Assembly (NCBI GenBank): GCA_038114465.1
Contig: JAYNQW010000006.1
Coordinates: forward strand, 62,001 to 126,000
From: CALINB01 sp938045325
GTDB taxonomy: Bacteria > Pseudomonadota > Alphaproteobacteria > Rhodospirillales > CALINB01
Reading direction: 5' to 3'
Length of the DNA: 64,000 nt
The position numbers and the translations under genes were made by a program. Every line of letters starts with the position of its first letter. The first letter of the stretch is position 1. The notes below the pieces were generated by a model. That model was given only the letters and a program-made list of their open reading frames with translations. It made no database searches and was not told the DNA's origin. Below are positions 42,654 through 51,792 of the stretch, piece by piece.

Positions 42654-43372
42654 GAGGCGGCCTGTTCGGCTTGTTGCACCGGTGCCGGTTCAATTGTCGC
42701 GCAGCCGCATAAAGTGTCGGCTTCGTCGGTGACGGCGTTGAGGCCGTCCTCGACTTTTTGCCGCGCCGTTTCCATATCAGTGCCTTCGGTGTCGCGGTCG
42801 ATATAAATCGGGCTTCCCCACACGATGACGCCGCGGGAAAACGGCCAAGCGAGAATAAACCGGTCCCAGGAACCGAGGGCGCGACGACGGGTGATGCCGA
42901 AACTGGCGGGCACGATGGCAGCACCCGACAACTTGGCGACATTGACGATGCCGTCGCTCGCGCGCATGCGCGGACCGCGCGGGCCGTCCGGTGTGATGCC
43001 GATGCACTCGCCCGCCTTTAAGGCGTTCAGCATGCCGCGCAAGGCTGCCGTGCCGCCGCGGGTCGAGGAGCCGGCAATGGTCTTGATGCCAAAGTGCGCG
43101 ACGGTTTTGGCAATCAGTTGTCCGTCCGCATGACTTGAGATCAGCATATGGATCGATTGCTGCTTGTCCCAACAGTGCGGCATCATCAGAAGCCGGCCGT
43201 GCCAAAAGCTAAGAATGAACGGCTGGTTCTTATCATGAAACGATTTCGGGATTTCGCCTCTAACGGTTTGCCAGCGGCTGGTTGCGTACACGAACCGAAT
43301 GTAGCCTGCACCCAGCCAGCACAAAAAGCGCCTGACACTTTCTTTTCGGGAAATGGTTTTGATCAGCGACAC
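42650..43372 (-). CDS. DUF374 family lysophospholipid acyltransferase-like protein
   Basis: 240 residues starting at GTG 43370-43372. Key stretches are FILSFWHGRLLMMP (about 52-65), where HGR replaces the usual HX4D, STRGGTAALRGMLNALKAG, and GITPDGPRGPRMRAS. DUF374 genes sit next to waaA and lpxK in many alphaproteobacteria and are thought to act on lipid A or a related lipid at the inner membrane; the reaction is unproven. A membrane helix is near residues 15-30. Confidence 0.9.
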   Translation of the reverse strand: MSLIKTISRKESVRRFLCWLGAGYIRFVYATSRWQTVRGEIPKSFHDKNQPFILSFWHGRLLMMPHCWDKQQSIHMLISSHADGQLIAKTVAHFGIKTIAGSSTRGGTAALRGMLNALKAGECIGITPDGPRGPRMRASDGIVNVAKLSGAAIVPASFGITRRRALGSWDRFILAWPFSRGVIVWGSPIYIDRDTEGTDMETARQKVEDGLNAVTDEADTLCGCATIEPAPVQQAEQAAS

Positions 43373-43407
43373 CGGTGTTCTCTTTCAAACGCCGTTACGG
43401 CGGGTGA

Positions 43408-45183
43408 TTATTCGGCTTCGAAAAACTGCATGGCATAAAGACGGGCATACAAACCGTCGAGCTCCAACAGTTCTTGATGGCTTCCTTGTTCGACGATACG
43501 GCCATTATCCATGACATAAATGACATCTGCATCCATGACGGTTGAGAGGCGATGGGCGATAACTAACGACGTGCGGCCATGCATCAATTCGTGCAGCGCA
43601 GCTTGAACCTGACGTTCGGATTCCGAATCCAGGGCCGATGTTGCTTCGTCAAGCAGCAGGATCGGCGCGTTTTTCAGCATGGCGCGCGCAATGGCCAGGC
43701 GCTGACGTTGCCCGCCGGAAAGTTTCATGCCCCGTTCGCCGACCGCGGTATCGTACCCTTGAGGCAGTTGTGTGATGTAGTCGTGTGCGGCGGCATGTTG
43801 GGCCGCTTCGATGATCTCCGCTTCCGTCGCGTTCGCGCGGCCATAAGCGATATTGGCGCGGATGGTATCATCGAACAGAGTGATTTCCTGACTGACGAGG
43901 GCAATGTTGGCGTGTAACGACGATAAGGTCGCATCGCGGACATCCATGCCGTCGATTTTTACGGTTCCCTGATCGACATCGTAAAAACGCGGAATGAGAT
44001 TGAGGATCGTTGACTTGCCGGCACCCGACGGCCCGACCAGCGCGATTGTTTGCCCTGCCGCAACATTAAAGGAGATATCGTTGATCGCACTATGGCCGGG
44101 TGTATAGGAGAACGATACATTTTCAAACTCAATGCCACCCTGTGAGACAGATAAATCCTTTGCGTTATTTTTCTCGCGAATGTCGGGTTCAATATCCAAA
44201 ATGGCAAACAAACGCTGCGCCCCGGCGAGACCTTCCTGCAGGCTTGCATTCAAATTAGCAAGCCGTTTCATTGGCTCATAGGCCAGCAACAATGCGGTGA
44301 TGAACGAGAAAAACGAGCCTGGATCGGTCTGCTGTTCGATGACCCGGTAGCCGCCGTAGATAATGACAACGGAAATAGCAATACCGCCGAGGGTTTCCAT
44401 GATGGGGCTTGAAAGTGCACGGACCCGGGCAGCCTTAAATGAGAGTTGGTAAATCCGTTCGACAATTTCGGCAATGCGGCTTTTTTCATAGTTTTCCATG
44501 CCGTAGGATTTCACCACGCGAATGCCTTGGAACGTTTGCTCCAAGAGGGCGGTAAACAGGCCGGTTTCCGCTTGCGTGTTTGCCGTAACTTTCCGCATGC
44601 GCCGCCCGAGCCGGACAATCGGGTATACGGCAATGGGAAACACGAAGAATGAGATGGCCGCAAGCTGCCAGTCCTGTAAAAACATCACGGCAACCAAACC
44701 GATAAGTGACAATAAATCTTTGCCAAGGCTGGTGAGAACGTTGGACACGGCGGCACGCATCGCATTGATGTCGATGGTAAAGCGTGACAGCAATTGGCCC
44801 GTCTGGTTGTTTTGAAAAAAAGCGAGGTCCATGTGAGCGAGGTGGGCGTACAAGCGGTTTTGATTATCGGCAATGATTTTTAAACCGACATGACTCATCA
44901 ACGTCGCTTGGGCGTAATTGGCGATTCCCTTAACGACAAAGGTTAATAAGACGGCGCCGCCGACCAGCCACAGCATAGTCTGGTCTTTACGGATAAACAC
45001 GTCATTGACGACGGGTTCCATGAGCCAGGCGCTGAGTGCCGTGGCCCCCGCCATAATCGCCATCGCGATCACGGCAAAACCAAGCCGCCCAAAGTAAGGA
45101 CGTACGCTGTCACGGATGAGGCGCCGCATGAGTATTGCGCTTGAGATATGCGCCGGTTGCTCGTTCGCTGTGGATTCGCTCAA
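43408..45183 (-). CDS. msbA: lipid A flippase-like ABC transporter, fused permease-ATPase (MsbA family)
   Basis: 591 residues from TTG 45181-45183, which has AAGAGG at 10 bases; ATG 45129 is a plausible shorter start and the frame stays open to 45243. Six membrane helices fill the first 300 residues, then the ATPase domain: Walker A GPSGAGKST, signature LSGGQRQRLAIARA, Walker B ILLLDEATSALD, and His in IAHRLSTV. Its place in the lipid A operon supports LPS core flipping. The DUF374 gene follows after 35 bases. Confidence 0.92.
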   Translation of the reverse strand: MSESTANEQPAHISSAILMRRLIRDSVRPYFGRLGFAVIAMAIMAGATALSAWLMEPVVNDVFIRKDQTMLWLVGGAVLLTFVVKGIANYAQATLMSHVGLKIIADNQNRLYAHLAHMDLAFFQNNQTGQLLSRFTIDINAMRAAVSNVLTSLGKDLLSLIGLVAVMFLQDWQLAAISFFVFPIAVYPIVRLGRRMRKVTANTQAETGLFTALLEQTFQGIRVVKSYGMENYEKSRIAEIVERIYQLSFKAARVRALSSPIMETLGGIAISVVIIYGGYRVIEQQTDPGSFFSFITALLLAYEPMKRLANLNASLQEGLAGAQRLFAILDIEPDIREKNNAKDLSVSQGGIEFENVSFSYTPGHSAINDISFNVAAGQTIALVGPSGAGKSTILNLIPRFYDVDQGTVKIDGMDVRDATLSSLHANIALVSQEITLFDDTIRANIAYGRANATEAEIIEAAQHAAAHDYITQLPQGYDTAVGERGMKLSGGQRQRLAIARAMLKNAPILLLDEATSALDSESERQVQAALHELMHGRTSLVIAHRLSTVMDADVIYVMDNGRIVEQGSHQELLELDGLYARLYAMQFFEAE

Positions 45184-45287
45184 AGCCTCATAACCTCTTG
45201 ATTCGCTTGGCAGACCATACCACCCGCCCGCCCCGGAAGCCAATTTTGCCGTTAATATCGAATGGAAAGGGAACCGTTAATTCAGCG

Positions 45288-46631
45288 CTATTGCCCAGCG
45301 ACGGTCATGCCCTCAATCCGCAGGGTCGGTGCATCCGTGCCGTAACGGAATTCGAGATCGTTCGCGGCGCTCAGGGTGGGGTACATTTCTTTCAAGTTGC
45401 CGGCGATGGTGACCTCGCTGACTGGAAAAGCGATTTCACCGTTTTCGATCCAATACCCGCTCGCTCCCCGGCTGTAATCGCCGGTGACCGTATTCACCCC
45501 CATGCCGATCAGTTCGGTTACATAAAACCCAGACTTGATGTCGGCCATGAGTTCCGCCGGCGTGACGGCACCGGGGGCTAAATATAGATTCGTGGTCGAG
45601 GGTGACGGCGGTGAAGAAACACCGCGTGCCGCGCGCCCATTTGTTTCGAGGCCGAGTTGCCGGGCCGATCGCAGGTCCATGAGCCATGTGGTTAAAACAC
45701 CTTGATCGATGACCGTTATCGTTTCCGTTGCAATTCCCTCGCCATCGAACGGGCGTGAGCCCAAACCCCGGGGGCGATGCGGCTCGTCGATAATTTGAAT
45801 GTTTTTGGGGAAAAGTTTTTCACCGAGGCAGTCTTTCAAAAATGTCGTGCCCCGGGCAACCGTTTGACCGTTGATCGCCGACGATAGATGACCGATCAGC
45901 GATCGCCCGGCGCGCGGGTCATAAACAATGGGGACTTGCGCCGTCGGCATTTTGCGCGGGTTGAGCCGTTTGACGGCCTTCTTGCCGGCTGACTTGCCGA
46001 TTTTAGCGGGATTGCCCAGGTCTTCGGCGTAAACCGCACTTGAGTAATCGTAATCCCGTTCCATGGCCGTGCCTTTGCCGGCGAGAACGGAGACGGCCAT
46101 GCCGACCCGGCTGCGTTCATACGTTTGCGCAAAACCGTTGCTGGCCATGAGGGCAATGCGGGTTTTGCTCCAGGAGGATTCCGCCCCTTCGGAGTTGGTG
46201 ACGCCAGGTACGGCCCGGGCGGCGTCTTCTCCTTCACGCGCCCACTGTTTCAGCGTATCGGCGGATACATCTTTGGGGTCGCACATATCTAGATCAGGCG
46301 GCGCGGTCACGATTTGAGACGAATCGGCAATGCCGCAATAAGGATCGGCCGGGACACTTTTCGCCATGGCAATCGCTTGGGTCACAATTTGATCCAACGC
46401 ATTCGGGCTGAAATCTGACGTTGAGACGATGGCCTGGCTTTGGCCGATAAAGACCCGCAAGCCCACATCGGTGTTTTCGGCCCTTTCGAGCGATTCGGGC
46501 TCACCCAGCCGTTGGGCGAGGGAAAGCGATGTTCCCTCAATCAGCACGGCATCGGCGGCATCCGCACCGGCGGACCTGGCCTTCGCAAGAAGGTCTTCTA
46601 ATATTGTGAGAGGTGAGGTTGATGAAGTCAT
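45288..46631 (-). CDS. pmbA: metalloprotease-related protein PmbA/TldE
   Basis: 447 residues, the TldE/PmbA half of the TldD-TldE protease. Typical parts are GLRVFIGQSQAIVSTSDFS (about 52-70), VPIVYDPRAGRSLIGHL near 226-242, SRPFDGEGIATE and ETNGRAARGVSSPPSPSTTNLYL. It lacks the HExxxH zinc motif, as expected: the partner TldD supplies it, and tldD is in this window at 53262. Together they cleave unfolded peptides and mature some ribosomal peptides. It heads the minus-strand envelope run, 104 bases before msbA. The usual cysQ and DUF4170 genes are not between them. Confidence 0.93.
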   Translation of the reverse strand: MTSSTSPLTILEDLLAKARSAGADAADAVLIEGTSLSLAQRLGEPESLERAENTDVGLRVFIGQSQAIVSTSDFSPNALDQIVTQAIAMAKSVPADPYCGIADSSQIVTAPPDLDMCDPKDVSADTLKQWAREGEDAARAVPGVTNSEGAESSWSKTRIALMASNGFAQTYERSRVGMAVSVLAGKGTAMERDYDYSSAVYAEDLGNPAKIGKSAGKKAVKRLNPRKMPTAQVPIVYDPRAGRSLIGHLSSAINGQTVARGTTFLKDCLGEKLFPKNIQIIDEPHRPRGLGSRPFDGEGIATETITVIDQGVLTTWLMDLRSARQLGLETNGRAARGVSSPPSPSTTNLYLAPGAVTPAELMADIKSGFYVTELIGMGVNTVTGDYSRGASGYWIENGEIAFPVSEVTIAGNLKEMYPTLSAANDLEFRYGTDAPTLRIEGMTVAGQ

Positions 46632-47061
46632 AGGATATCCGCCAAGGGGTTAAGGGGGCGTTTTACGGGAAAGCGGCCCGCGGGGCCAAGCAGGAAATAT
46701 GCGTCAGAAAATATGTCAATGAAATCTGCATGTTATGGTCATTGCCCAATCGTGACTGGGCTTCAAATTCACCGATTGTGCTTTCCGAGAAAAGGCTATA
46801 AAACCGGCCCGCTCCGCAGTACTGTCAGTGCCGTTCAGCAAATTTTCGTGAACCCGTTCGCTAAGTGTTGGCAACGGTAATGCGAACCGGATATAGCTTA
46901 TACCAACAGACGGATTCATAAAGAGCACCGCGACGTTGACCTATTTTTGTCCATTGAAGGATACCCCTTATGGGGAAAATCATGAAACGCGCGGCGTTTA
47001 ATTATTAAATGTCAATCAACAGGAAGGCCGCTTACTTTTGCGGTAACGGTAAAAATTTGAA
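46632..47061. other. 430-base gap between pmbA and korA, no convincing gene
   Basis: This is the longest gene-free stretch. I see a short hairpin at about 46744-46761 (arms GCCCA and TGGGC, 8-base loop, no U-tract), a weak korA promoter at 46936-46964, a 4-base-arm palindrome near 46965-46976 and a 9-codon frame at 46982-47008. A 70-codon frame on the minus strand (46716-46928) has no recognisable domain or convincing ribosome-binding site. The gap must hold both divergent promoters, for pmbA and korA. Confidence 0.5.
46936..46964 (+). promoter_or_regulatory. weak candidate promoter of korAB
   Basis: TTGACC (46936-46941) and GGATAC (46959-46964) with a 17-base spacer. The -10 is a poor match, so an activator may be needed. 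The leader to korA would be about 90 bases. Confidence 0.3.
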
Positions 47062-48918
47062 ATGCCCGACTCAGCTCAGAAAGAACCAGAACGTTTAGAT
47101 CTTGAAAAAGCCGTTGTGCGGTTTGCCGGCGACTCCGGTGATGGCATGCAGTTGACAGGAAGCCAGTTTACGCAATCGACGGCTTTATCCGGTCATGATT
47201 TAGCAACCTTTCCCGATTTTCCGGCGGAAATTAGAGCGCCAGCCGGTACGACGTTCGGTGTTTCCGCATTTCAAATTCAATTCGGTACGCAAGTTAAAAC
47301 GTCGGGTGATGCGCCGGACATGTTGGTGGCGATGAATCCGGCAGCATTGAAAGTCCAGCTCAAGGATTTACGGCCTGGTGGTTTGCTGCTGATCGATGAA
47401 GGTTCATTCACGGACCGGAATTTACGCCGTGCCGGTTTCGAAGGTAATCCACTTGAGGATGACAGCCTCGAACGTTACCGGGTAATGAAAATCGATATTT
47501 CTAAGTTGACCTTTGAAGCGGTGAAGGAAACCGGTCTTTCGCAAAAAGAGGCGATGCGGTGCAAAAACCTTTGGACGCTCGGCCTTATTTATTGGATGTA
47601 CGGTCGTGACCGGCAGCCGACAATCGACTGGCTGAACCAAAAATTTGCCAAACGCCCGGAAATCGCCGAGGCCAATATGCTGGCGTTAAATGCCGGGCAT
47701 GCGTTCGGTGAAACGGCGGAAGTTGCCGATGATTTCCCGGCCTATCGGGTTCGGCGCGCCGGGTTGCCGGCGGGCGAATACAGAACCGTGACCGGCGGTG
47801 AAGCGCTGGCCTACGGTTTGGTCGCCGGTTGCAATCTTGCCGAATTGGAAATGTTTTTAGGATCATATCCGATCACACCGGCGTCGCCAATTTTGCATTC
47901 GTTGGCAAATCTTAAACAATACGGCGTGAAAACCTTTCAAGCCGAAGACGAGATTGCCGCCGTCTGCGCCGCTATCGGCGCTTCTTATGCGGGGGCCCTG
48001 GGTGTCACCTCAAGCTCCGGTCCTGGGGTGGCGCTGAAAGGCGAGGCCATTGGCCTTGCGATCAGCACCGAACTGCCGCTGATCGTGATCAACTCGCAAC
48101 GGGCCGGCCCCTCGACGGGCATGCCGACCAAGACGGAACAATCGGACTTGTATCAATCCGTATATGGCCGCAACGGCGATAGCCCGCTGATTGTTCTCTC
48201 GACGTGTTCTCCGTCGGATTGTTTTGAAGTTTCCATTGAAGCCGTCCGGTTGGCGACGAAATATATGGCGCCGGTTATTCTTATGACTGACGGTTATATC
48301 GCGAATGCCGCCGAGCCGTGGCTAATCCCGGATGTTGATAAGATCGATAAGATCCCGGTTTCATTCAGGACGGATCCCGAAAATTTCCATCCATTTGTGC
48401 GTGATGAAAAAACATTGGCGCGGGCCTGGGCGATACCGGGCACGCCCGGACTGGAACACCGCGTCGGCGGCCTCGAAAAAGATTATGACAGCGGCCATAT
48501 TTCTTATGACGCGGATAATCATCAACGCATGACCGATGTGCGAAAGGCGAAAATCGACAACATCGCCAATGATATTCCTGAACAAGCCGTCTCCGACGGC
48601 AACGCCAGCGGTAAACTTGCCGTTGTCGGTTGGGGCTCGACCTTCGGCCCGATTTCCAGTGCGGTTTCTCAATTGCGGGCCGATGGTTTGGATGTCAGTC
48701 ATATTCATATTCGACATATCTGGCCATTGCCGCGGAACTTAAAAAACTTGTTATCCGGATTTGAACGGATTTTGGTGCCGGAAATGAACACGGGACAGTT
48801 GTTAACGGTTTTGCGCAGCGAATTTTTGATTGATGCCGAGGGCTTAAATAAGGTTACCGGCCAACCGTTTTTGGTTTCCGAGATTGATGCCGCGGTCCGT
48901 GACCGCTTGGAGAAATAA
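47062..48918 (+). CDS. korA: 2-oxoacid:ferredoxin oxidoreductase, fused gamma-alpha subunit
   Basis: 618 residues. The gamma domain comes first: RFAGDSGDGMQLTGSQF (20-36) and ATFPDFPAEIRAPAGTTFGVS (48-68). The alpha domain begins near 238 with GSYPITPASPI, FQAEDEIAAVCAAIGASYAG and SSSGPGVALKGEAIG. This fusion with a separate TPP-binding beta subunit is the KorAB layout, so 2-oxoglutarate is the likeliest substrate. No ferredoxin-type CxxCxxCxxxC domain is present in either subunit, so an external ferredoxin is required. It is second in no operon: it starts the plus-strand run korA-korB-reductase-rhodanese. Confidence 0.92.
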   Translation: MPDSAQKEPERLDLEKAVVRFAGDSGDGMQLTGSQFTQSTALSGHDLATFPDFPAEIRAPAGTTFGVSAFQIQFGTQVKTSGDAPDMLVAMNPAALKVQLKDLRPGGLLLIDEGSFTDRNLRRAGFEGNPLEDDSLERYRVMKIDISKLTFEAVKETGLSQKEAMRCKNLWTLGLIYWMYGRDRQPTIDWLNQKFAKRPEIAEANMLALNAGHAFGETAEVADDFPAYRVRRAGLPAGEYRTVTGGEALAYGLVAGCNLAELEMFLGSYPITPASPILHSLANLKQYGVKTFQAEDEIAAVCAAIGASYAGALGVTSSSGPGVALKGEAIGLAISTELPLIVINSQRAGPSTGMPTKTEQSDLYQSVYGRNGDSPLIVLSTCSPSDCFEVSIEAVRLATKYMAPVILMTDGYIANAAEPWLIPDVDKIDKIPVSFRTDPENFHPFVRDEKTLARAWAIPGTPGLEHRVGGLEKDYDSGHISYDADNHQRMTDVRKAKIDNIANDIPEQAVSDGNASGKLAVVGWGSTFGPISSAVSQLRADGLDVSHIHIRHIWPLPRNLKNLLSGFERILVPEMNTGQLLTVLRSEFLIDAEGLNKVTGQPFLVSEIDAAVRDRLEK

Positions 48919-48919
48919 A

Positions 48920-49942
48920 ATGAACGTCGTGACACCTGCCGAGCCGTTAAAAGCCAAAGATTTCGCTACTGACCAAGAGGTGCGTTGGTGCCCGGGCTGT
49001 GGCGATTACGCGATCTTGAAGGCCGTTCAGCGCACGTTGGCGGAAATCGGTGCATCCCGCGAGAACACGGTGTTTGTCTCCGGTATCGGTTGCGCCGCCC
49101 GCTTCCCCTATTACATCGAGACCTACGGTTTTCACACCATCCATGGCCGCGCCCCGGCGTTTGCATCGGGCATAAAGCTCACCAATCCCGACCTGGATGT
49201 TTGGATCGCCACCGGTGACGGCGATGCCTTATCGATCGGCGGCAATCATATGCTTCATGTGTTGCGCCGGAATATCGATGTGCAGATTTTGATGTTCAAT
49301 AACGAAATTTACGGCCTGACTAAAGGTCAGTATTCCCCGACATCCCGCAAGGGAACGCGTTCGCCCTCGACGCCGCAAGGCTCATTGGAGGCGCCGGTGA
49401 AAGCCGCCGCCTTTGCGTTGGGTTCCGGTGCGCGGTTTGTGGCGCGCGGTATCGATACTCAGCAAAAGCAGCTCGTCGAAGTATTCAAGCGGGCGCATGA
49501 TCACAAAGGCGCGTCTTTCGTCGAGATTTTCCAAAATTGCATCGTTTATAACGACGGTGTGTACAGCAACTTTACGGAAAAAACTGTTGCCGCCGATCAT
49601 CAAATTCTGGTTGAGCACGGCAAGCCGCTTGTTTTCGGTAAGGATAACGACAAGGGGCTCCGGGTTAAGCCGGGGTCTTTTGAATTGGAAGTAGTGACGG
49701 TCGATTCTGACGCCGCTGATTCGGATATTTTGATTCACGACGAAACTAACCTCGGCTTGGCGATGATGCTGGCGCATATGGAGCCGCCGACGATGCCGGT
49801 TCCGATTGGCGTATTGTATTGCAATCCGGAAGCGAGTTACGAACAAAGTGTCGACGATCAAATCGAGCAGTTGAAAAAAGACAAGCCCGCCGGTAGCCTC
49901 AATGAGTTGTTGCGTGGCGGGTATACATGGACGGTCAGCTAA
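48920..49942 (+). CDS. korB: 2-oxoacid:ferredoxin oxidoreductase, beta subunit
   Basis: 340 residues from ATG 48920, 1 base after korA. The cluster-binding Cys are C24 and C27 (WCPGCGDY) and C58 (GIGCAARFPYY); a fourth ligand should lie further on. TPP binding is by GDGDALSIGGNH (100-110) with FNNEIYGLTKGQYSP. The length suits KorB/PorB of the two-subunit type. It oxidatively decarboxylates the 2-oxoacid to the acyl-CoA, reducing ferredoxin; the reverse would fix CO2. Coupled to korA by position. Confidence 0.93.
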   Translation: MNVVTPAEPLKAKDFATDQEVRWCPGCGDYAILKAVQRTLAEIGASRENTVFVSGIGCAARFPYYIETYGFHTIHGRAPAFASGIKLTNPDLDVWIATGDGDALSIGGNHMLHVLRRNIDVQILMFNNEIYGLTKGQYSPTSRKGTRSPSTPQGSLEAPVKAAAFALGSGARFVARGIDTQQKQLVEVFKRAHDHKGASFVEIFQNCIVYNDGVYSNFTEKTVAADHQILVEHGKPLVFGKDNDKGLRVKPGSFELEVVTVDSDAADSDILIHDETNLGLAMMLAHMEPPTMPVPIGVLYCNPEASYEQSVDDQIEQLKKDKPAGSLNELLRGGYTWTVS

Positions 49943-49983
49943 GAAGCCGTCAGACATAAAAAGACGCGCGAAATAAAATGGGA

Positions 49984-50008
49984 GGCGTTTACCGGGATAC
50001 CGGTCGCC
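49984..50008 (+). other. stable hairpin between korB and the flavoprotein gene
   Basis: ACCGG (49991-49995) pairs with CCGGT (50000-50004) around the loop GATA, and the stem extends past a 3-base bulge with GGCG (49984-49987) pairing to CGCC (50005-50008). No U-tract follows, so it is not an intrinsic terminator. It could stabilise or process the mRNA and set different levels for korAB and the reductase. Confidence 0.4.
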
Positions 50009-50023
50009 AATAAAAATTAAGAC

Positions 50024-51334
50024 ATGACCATCTCGGTAGCGATTATTGGTTCGGGTCCGGCTGGCTGTTATACGGCGGACGCGCTTTTAAAGTCCGACGT
50101 CGACGTTCAGATTGACGTGATTGACCGTTTGCCGACACCCTTCGGCCTTATTCGTGCCGGGGTCGCGCCGGATCATCAAACAACCAAAAAAATTCAAAAA
50201 AAATTCGGGACGACACTTGCCGATCCTTCCGTGCGGTATTTCGGCAATGTCGATGTCGGCCGCGATATCAGTTTGGCCGAATTGCGCGATATGTATGATG
50301 CCGTCGTGCTGGCGGTCGGCGCGCCCTATGATCACAAGCTCGGTATCTCGGGTGAGGATAAAACAGGTGTTTACGGCTCCGCGTCCTTTGTCGGCTGGTA
50401 TAATGCGCATCCGGATTTGCGCGATCTGAATCCTGCCCTTGATACCAAGGCCGTCGCCGTGATCGGTGTCGGCAATGTCGCCATTGATGTAGCCCGGGTC
50501 CTGGTGAAGGACGAGGCGGAAATGGCCGATTCCGATCTGCCGGCCTATGCAGCAAAAGCCATTCAAAATTCACCGATCACAGACGTTTATATTATCGGTC
50601 GGCGCGGTCCTATTGAAGCGAAGTTTACAAATGTTGAATTGCGCGAGATGGGTAAGCTCGAACATTGCGTTTCATTAGTGGATGCCGATCAACTGCCAGA
50701 TGATGTTGGTGACGTCGACTTATCCGACCGCGATAAACGGCTGAAAGAACGTAACCTCAATACATTAAAAGAATTTGCCAACAGCAAGCCCAATGACAAG
50801 CCTAAGCGGGTTCATTTTGTTTTTTATGCTTCTCCCGTCGAAATTCTCGGTGGCGATAAAGTCGAAGGCCTGAAATTAGAGCGCACGAAAATCGAAGAAG
50901 GCCGGGCTGTCGGCACCGGTGAGTTTTTCGAGATCGACTGTGGCCTCGTCATTCCCGCCATTGGGTATCGGGCAACACCTGTTGAGGGTGCGCCGTTTGA
51001 TGAGCGCCGCTGTGTCGTGCCGAACGACGACGGCCGTGTTGATGACCGGCTGTATGCCGTTGGTTGGATTAAACGTGGGCCAACCGGTGTGATCGCCACC
51101 AACCGGCCTGACGGCGAAATTGCGGCGAAACATATTCTCGAAGATGTTCAATCGGGTGAAAAACCGGGCCGTTCGGCACTTAAAAAACTTTTGGCCAAGA
51201 AAAGCATTCAAGTTGTCGACATTGCAGGTTGGCAGAAAATCGAAAAAATCGAAAACGAATCCGCAAAACCGCAGGCACCACGGCTGAAATTCGAGACCGT
51301 CGATGATATGCTGGCCGCCGTAAACGGCAGCTAA
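50024..51334 (+). CDS. ferredoxin/adrenodoxin-NADP+ reductase-like flavoprotein
   Basis: 436 residues of the adrenodoxin-reductase/FprA type. The FAD site is GSGPAG (9-14) with the following acidic strand end VIDRLPTPFGLIRAGVAPDH; the NADP site is GVGNVAID (148-155) followed by the RRGPIEAKFTNVELREM segment. GWIKRGPTGVIATNRPDG near the end is the conserved FAD-contacting helix. It should move electrons between NADP(H) and ferredoxin, and its place behind korAB suggests it couples 2-oxoacid oxidation to NADPH. There is no clear ribosome-binding site at normal distance; GGGAGG is 39 bases upstream, before the hairpin. Confidence 0.9.
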   Translation: MTISVAIIGSGPAGCYTADALLKSDVDVQIDVIDRLPTPFGLIRAGVAPDHQTTKKIQKKFGTTLADPSVRYFGNVDVGRDISLAELRDMYDAVVLAVGAPYDHKLGISGEDKTGVYGSASFVGWYNAHPDLRDLNPALDTKAVAVIGVGNVAIDVARVLVKDEAEMADSDLPAYAAKAIQNSPITDVYIIGRRGPIEAKFTNVELREMGKLEHCVSLVDADQLPDDVGDVDLSDRDKRLKERNLNTLKEFANSKPNDKPKRVHFVFYASPVEILGGDKVEGLKLERTKIEEGRAVGTGEFFEIDCGLVIPAIGYRATPVEGAPFDERRCVVPNDDGRVDDRLYAVGWIKRGPTGVIATNRPDGEIAAKHILEDVQSGEKPGRSALKKLLAKKSIQVVDIAGWQKIEKIENESAKPQAPRLKFETVDDMLAAVNGS

Positions 51335-51349
51335 ATTCGGGAGGGCCTC

Positions 51350-51775
51350 ATGGCCGAGCAGGACTACGCAGGCGACATTTTACCGAAAGAAGCCTGGCAG
51401 ATGCTGTCCGAGGACTTGGATACGGTCCTCGTCGATGTGCGCACGCCGGAAGAGTGGCAATTCGTCGGTGTGCCCGATCTTCATAGCATCGATAAGGACG
51501 CCATTCTCGTTGCCTGGAGGCAATTCGGCGCCGAAGGACCCGATCCCGAGTTTGAAAGTAAGGTTCGTGCGCACGGAATTCCCGAGGACAAGCTGGTTTT
51601 GTTTTTGTGCCGCTCGGGGCAACGCTCCAAAGCTGCTGCCGTCGCCATGACGGCCGCGGGTTTTAAAAAGTGTTACAACGTGGCAACCGGTTTCGAAGGC
51701 GATCTCGATGACAGCCATCATCGCAATGCCAAAAACGGCTGGCGGGTCGACGGCTTGCCCTGGAAACAAACGTAA
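51350..51775 (+). CDS. rhodanese-like sulfurtransferase
   Basis: 141 residues, one rhodanese domain. The active-site loop CRSGQRS starts at Cys87 in VLFLCRSGQRSKAA, a 6-residue loop typical of persulfide sulfurtransferases rather than phosphatases. VDVRTPEEWQFVGVPD (28-43) is the usual second element. GGGAGG precedes the ATG and the gene follows the flavoprotein at 15 bases. It may serve Fe-S cluster or sulfur trafficking for the ferredoxin-linked enzymes upstream, which is inference. It is convergent with metZ. Confidence 0.9.
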   Translation: MAEQDYAGDILPKEAWQMLSEDLDTVLVDVRTPEEWQFVGVPDLHSIDKDAILVAWRQFGAEGPDPEFESKVRAHGIPEDKLVLFLCRSGQRSKAAAVAMTAAGFKKCYNVATGFEGDLDDSHHRNAKNGWRVDGLPWKQT

Positions 51776-51792
51776 AAAATTATTCGCTTTGG

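Noticed and set aside
46744..46761. Short hairpin with GCCCA/TGGGC arms as a terminator
   Set aside because: Only five pairs, an 8-base loop and no run of T.
46716..46928. 70-codon minus-strand frame in the pmbA-korA gap
   Set aside because: No domain, no convincing ribosome-binding site, and it would overlap the likely divergent promoters.
46982..47008. 8-residue leader-peptide-like frame ahead of korA
   Set aside because: A GGGG precedes the ATG, but the frame has no run of a regulatory amino acid and no attenuator hairpin follows.
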